Shown here one piece after another: positions 61,801 through 64,000 of a stretch of DNA of 64,000 bases (position 1 is the stretch's first letter; every line of letters begins with the position of its first letter). The position numbers were made by a program, and so were the translations under genes. Origin of the DNA: Diplonema papillatum (lineage: Eukaryota > Euglenozoa > Diplonemea > Diplonemida > Diplonemidae); contig JAPJBO010000512.1 of the NCBI GenBank assembly GCA_030068145.1, positions 1 to 64,000 of the forward strand. The letters are read 5' to 3'. The notes under the pieces were generated by a model. That model made no database searches. It saw nothing but the letters and a program-made list of their open reading frames with translations, and was not told the DNA's origin.

Positions 61801-61959
61801 CCTTGGCCCGGACACGCGGTGTACCCTGCAAGGTCTTTCAAACCCTCGGCAGCTAGACAGATGGGCCTCCGAAGAGGGGGCCTGTGCAACGGTTGCGCCT
61901 GCACAAGCTTAGATATTTTTTCCGGTAAGGGACGCCATTGGCCTCCGGTGTGCAAACGG

Positions 61960-63060
61960 CTGTATATCGTCACGAGTGTGAGTGCCGGTAAACGACCTCC
62001 GCCGGAGGGGGCCTGTGCAAGCGGTTGCCGTCACAAGTGTGATTTGCCGGTAAGGGACTCAATGGCCTCCGGTGTGCAAACGGCTGTATCGTCACAAGTG
62101 TGATCGGTGAACCAGCCTCCGAAGGGGGCCTGTGTAAACGGTGTGGACACGAGTGTGATTGATAGTAACTGGCCTCCGAAAGGGGGTCTGTACAAACGGC
62201 TGTGCCTTCACAAGTGTGATTTGCCGGTAAGGGACGCAATAGCCTCCAAAGGCCTGTGCAGACATCTGTGCTTCACAAGTGTGACTTGCCGGTAAACGGC
62301 CTTGGAGGAGGCTTGTGCAAACGGTTGCCGTCACAAGTGTGATTTGCGGGTAAGGGACCTAAATGGCCTCCGGTGTGCAAACGGCTGTATCGTCACAAGT
62401 GTGATCGGTAAACCGGCCTCAAAAGGGGGCCTTTGCAAACGGGTGTGTAGTCACAAGTGTGATTGATGATAACTGGCCTCCGAAAGGGGGTCTGTACAAA
62501 CAGATGTGCCTTCACAAGTGTGATTTGCCGGTAAGGGACGCGATGGCCTCCAAAGGCCTGTGCAGACGTCTGTACTTCACGAGTGTGACTTGCCAGTAAA
62601 TGGCCTCGGAGGGGGCCTGTGCAAACGGCTGTGCCTACACAAGTGTTGATTTGCCAGTAAGGGACTCAATGACGTCCGAAGGCCTGTGCCAACGTCTGTG
62701 TCTACTCTGTCTTCACAAGAGTGATCTTCCGGGTAATGGCTCCGAAGGTTGTGGCAACAGGTGGCCTCCGGAGGGGGCCTGTGCTACCGCCTGTGCCGAC
62801 ACAAAGGTGATTTGCCAGTTTGGGACTCAACAGCCTCCGAAGGCCTGTGCAAATGCCTGTATCTACGCTCAAGTGTGATTTTCCGGTTTACGGCTCCGAA
62901 AGGGCCTGTGGCAACGGGTGGCCTCTGAGAGGGGGCCTGTGCTAACGTGTGTGCCCGCACACATGTGATCTGCCAATAAGGGATTCAATGGCCTTCGAAG
63001 GCCCGTGCAAATGCCTGTGTCTGCTCTTCACAAGTGTGATCTTCAGGGAAATGGTTCCCA
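61960..63060. repeat. 60-bp minisatellite with 300-bp higher-order repeat
   Basis: Monomers share TCACAAGTGTGATTTGCCGG, TAAGGGAC, GGCCTCCGAAGGGGGCCTGT and GCAAACGG. Five successive monomer types starting at 62028 recur in the same order from 62328, giving an exact 300-bp higher-order unit. Beyond 62630 the order breaks down. ORFs crossing it simply mirror the repeat. Confidence 0.9.
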
Positions 63061-63089
63061 AAGGGGGGATTTCTGACGTGTTTCCTTAA

Positions 63090-63187
63090 GGAATTGCCTT
63101 GTGTGTGTGTGTGTGAGGTGATTCTGCCTTGTTTCCGCAAGGAATTGCCTTGTGTGTGTGTGTGAGGTGATTCTGCCTTGTTTCCGC
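63090..63187. repeat. GGAATTGCC-(GT)n tandem repeat, two copies
   Basis: CTTGTTTCCGCAAGGAATTG, CCTTG(TG)n AGGTGATTCTGC twice. Confidence 0.85.
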
Positions 63188-63189
63188 AT

Positions 63190-63325
63190 TCTGCGGCCCT
63201 TATTTCAGCCTAAGCATCCGACCAGTTATTCTGGATTTCCCGAGCATTCTGGGACCACCTGAGTGGTAGGTTTCTAGTTTTGGGTTGCTGGGGCCCCCCT
63301 TTTTCCGGCAAAGCATGGGTCTTTT
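63190..63325 (+). repeat. CCR repeat, copy 2
   Basis: As 10430-10566. Confidence 0.75.
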
Positions 63326-63380
63326 AGGGTCCTTTTGGTGTCCTTTTGGTGTCCTTTTGGTGTCCTTTTGGTGTCCTTTT
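63326..63380. repeat. 12-bp GGTGTCCTTTT array
   Basis: About five units of CCTTTTGGTGT. Confidence 0.9.
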
Positions 63381-63382
63381 AG

Positions 63383-63560
63383 GGGGGCCCGCGTCAACAG
63401 GTGTGCCTTCACAAGTATGATTTGGGAACGATGACTTCCGAAGGGCCGGACCTGTGTCCTTCACAACAGTGATTTGCCGGTAAATGGCCTCCGAGGGGGG
63501 CCTGTGGTGACGTCTGTCCCAACGCAATTGTGATTTGCCAGTAAGGGACTCAGGAGAATA
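63383..63560. repeat. 60-bp minisatellite, detached monomers
   Basis: Three monomers (CTTCACAAGTATGATT, CTTCACAACAGTGATT, AACGCAATTGTGATT) separated from the main array by CCR and other repeats. Confidence 0.75.
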
Positions 63561-64000
63561 TTCTTCATGCTCTGTGTGTAGAGGGTGGTGGTTACACGAG
63601 GTAAGACGGGGTATGGGTGTCGACAGGACGGAACAGTCGCGGCGCCTAGCGTTCTGTGGCAAGACGCTTTCATTAGCGCAGTGGGGTGGCTTTTTCCTTG
63701 TTTTAATGAGAGTAAAAAGTTCGCTTGCAAAACTCCGCTTATTTTGTCTTCGTTTTTTTTTTTTTTTTTTTCCCCCTTGCAAGAAGAGACGGTCGCCTCC
63801 CAACAGTTTTCCTTTGTCTTCTGGGGAATCTTCAGATACACTCCCATAGTTTGCCTTAATCTACAGACCCCTAAGTTTGCCAGGTTTTACAGATCTACCC
63901 ATAATCAACGACAGGACTCATATAGTAATTTCTAGGGGGTATATCCGCGGGCAAACTATATGGATAGATCCTGGGTAGATCTGTAATTAAAGGCAATCTA
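63561..64000. other. unassigned sequence, window end
   Basis: HP6 head b fragment at 63568-63606 and HP6 3' end at 63706. From 63842 there is an imperfect inverted pair (CCCATAGTTTGCC / GGGCAAACTATATGG) that may be the start of another TIR element cut by the window edge. Confidence 0.4.

Overview
The window looks like nuclear DNA of a microbial eukaryote that is almost entirely transposon-derived. Support for this comes from the very long (GT)n, (GA)n and homopolymer tracts, the dozens of short interspersed repeats with A-rich tails, the TIR elements with target-site duplications (TSDs), and the absence of operons, ribosome binding sites or any recognisable host gene. I found no rRNA, tRNA or CRISPR array. 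The lineage cannot be fixed from sequence alone; a repeat-rich protist (for example a euglenozoan or an alga) is a guess.

The one clearly intact protein-coding unit is a retroelement at 52241-54862. It has split direct repeats in the order A1-ORFs-B1-A2-B2, as in Ngaro/VIPER-type (DIRS-order) elements. A 65-codon ORF overlaps a long reverse transcriptase-RNase H ORF in the -1 frame, with a canonical G GGA AAG slippery heptamer in the correct phase followed by a stem-loop. It sits inside a (GA)n tract and carries no recognisable tyrosine recombinase. A 21-nt piece identical to its 5' end lies at 43162-43182.

Two degenerate copies of a second protein-coding element (8302-8832 and 46281-47395, both minus) encode the C-terminal half of a ubiquitin-specific protease (C19) domain. 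One copy also has a C2H2-like finger. Both share the same C-terminus and stop codon, and both end in a poly(C) run on the coding strand. Zinc-cluster ORF fragments occur at 24814-25239 and about 19850-20003, and a GC-rich ORF flanked by an 18-bp direct repeat at 41428-42101.

The rest is a nested mosaic. SINE-A (about 295 bp, more than 12 copies), SINE-B and SINE-C form one related superfamily with A tails. HP6 is a minus-strand, 3'-anchored hairpin family whose different 5' heads share one 3' tail. TRI is a three-hairpin repeat. MITE-H is hAT-like with perfect 8-bp TSDs. MITE-G has 5-bp TSDs and a TGAGCCGGTCC TIR. TIR-C, TIR-N and a TA-flanked foldback are further TIR families, and several other repeats were recognised only by recurrence inside the window. 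Tandem arrays include a perfect 100-bp x 4 array (13527-13926), a roughly 60-bp minisatellite organised in a 300-bp five-monomer higher-order repeat (61960-63060), and a 232-nt (GT)n tract (49800-50031).

Layout: 1-13 kb, mosaic with GT-linked repeats, a MITE-G, the first protease copy and a MITE-H; 13-28 kb, satellite followed by dense SINE-A/B, TRI and HP6; 28-38 kb, TIR elements, foldbacks and local tandem duplications; 38-48 kb, SINE-B, long-armed MITE-H, GC-rich ORF and the second protease copy; 48-55 kb, (GT)n-bounded repeat and the retroelement in (GA)n; 55-64 kb, SINE-A pairs, expanded MITE-G, a local duplication and the higher-order minisatellite.
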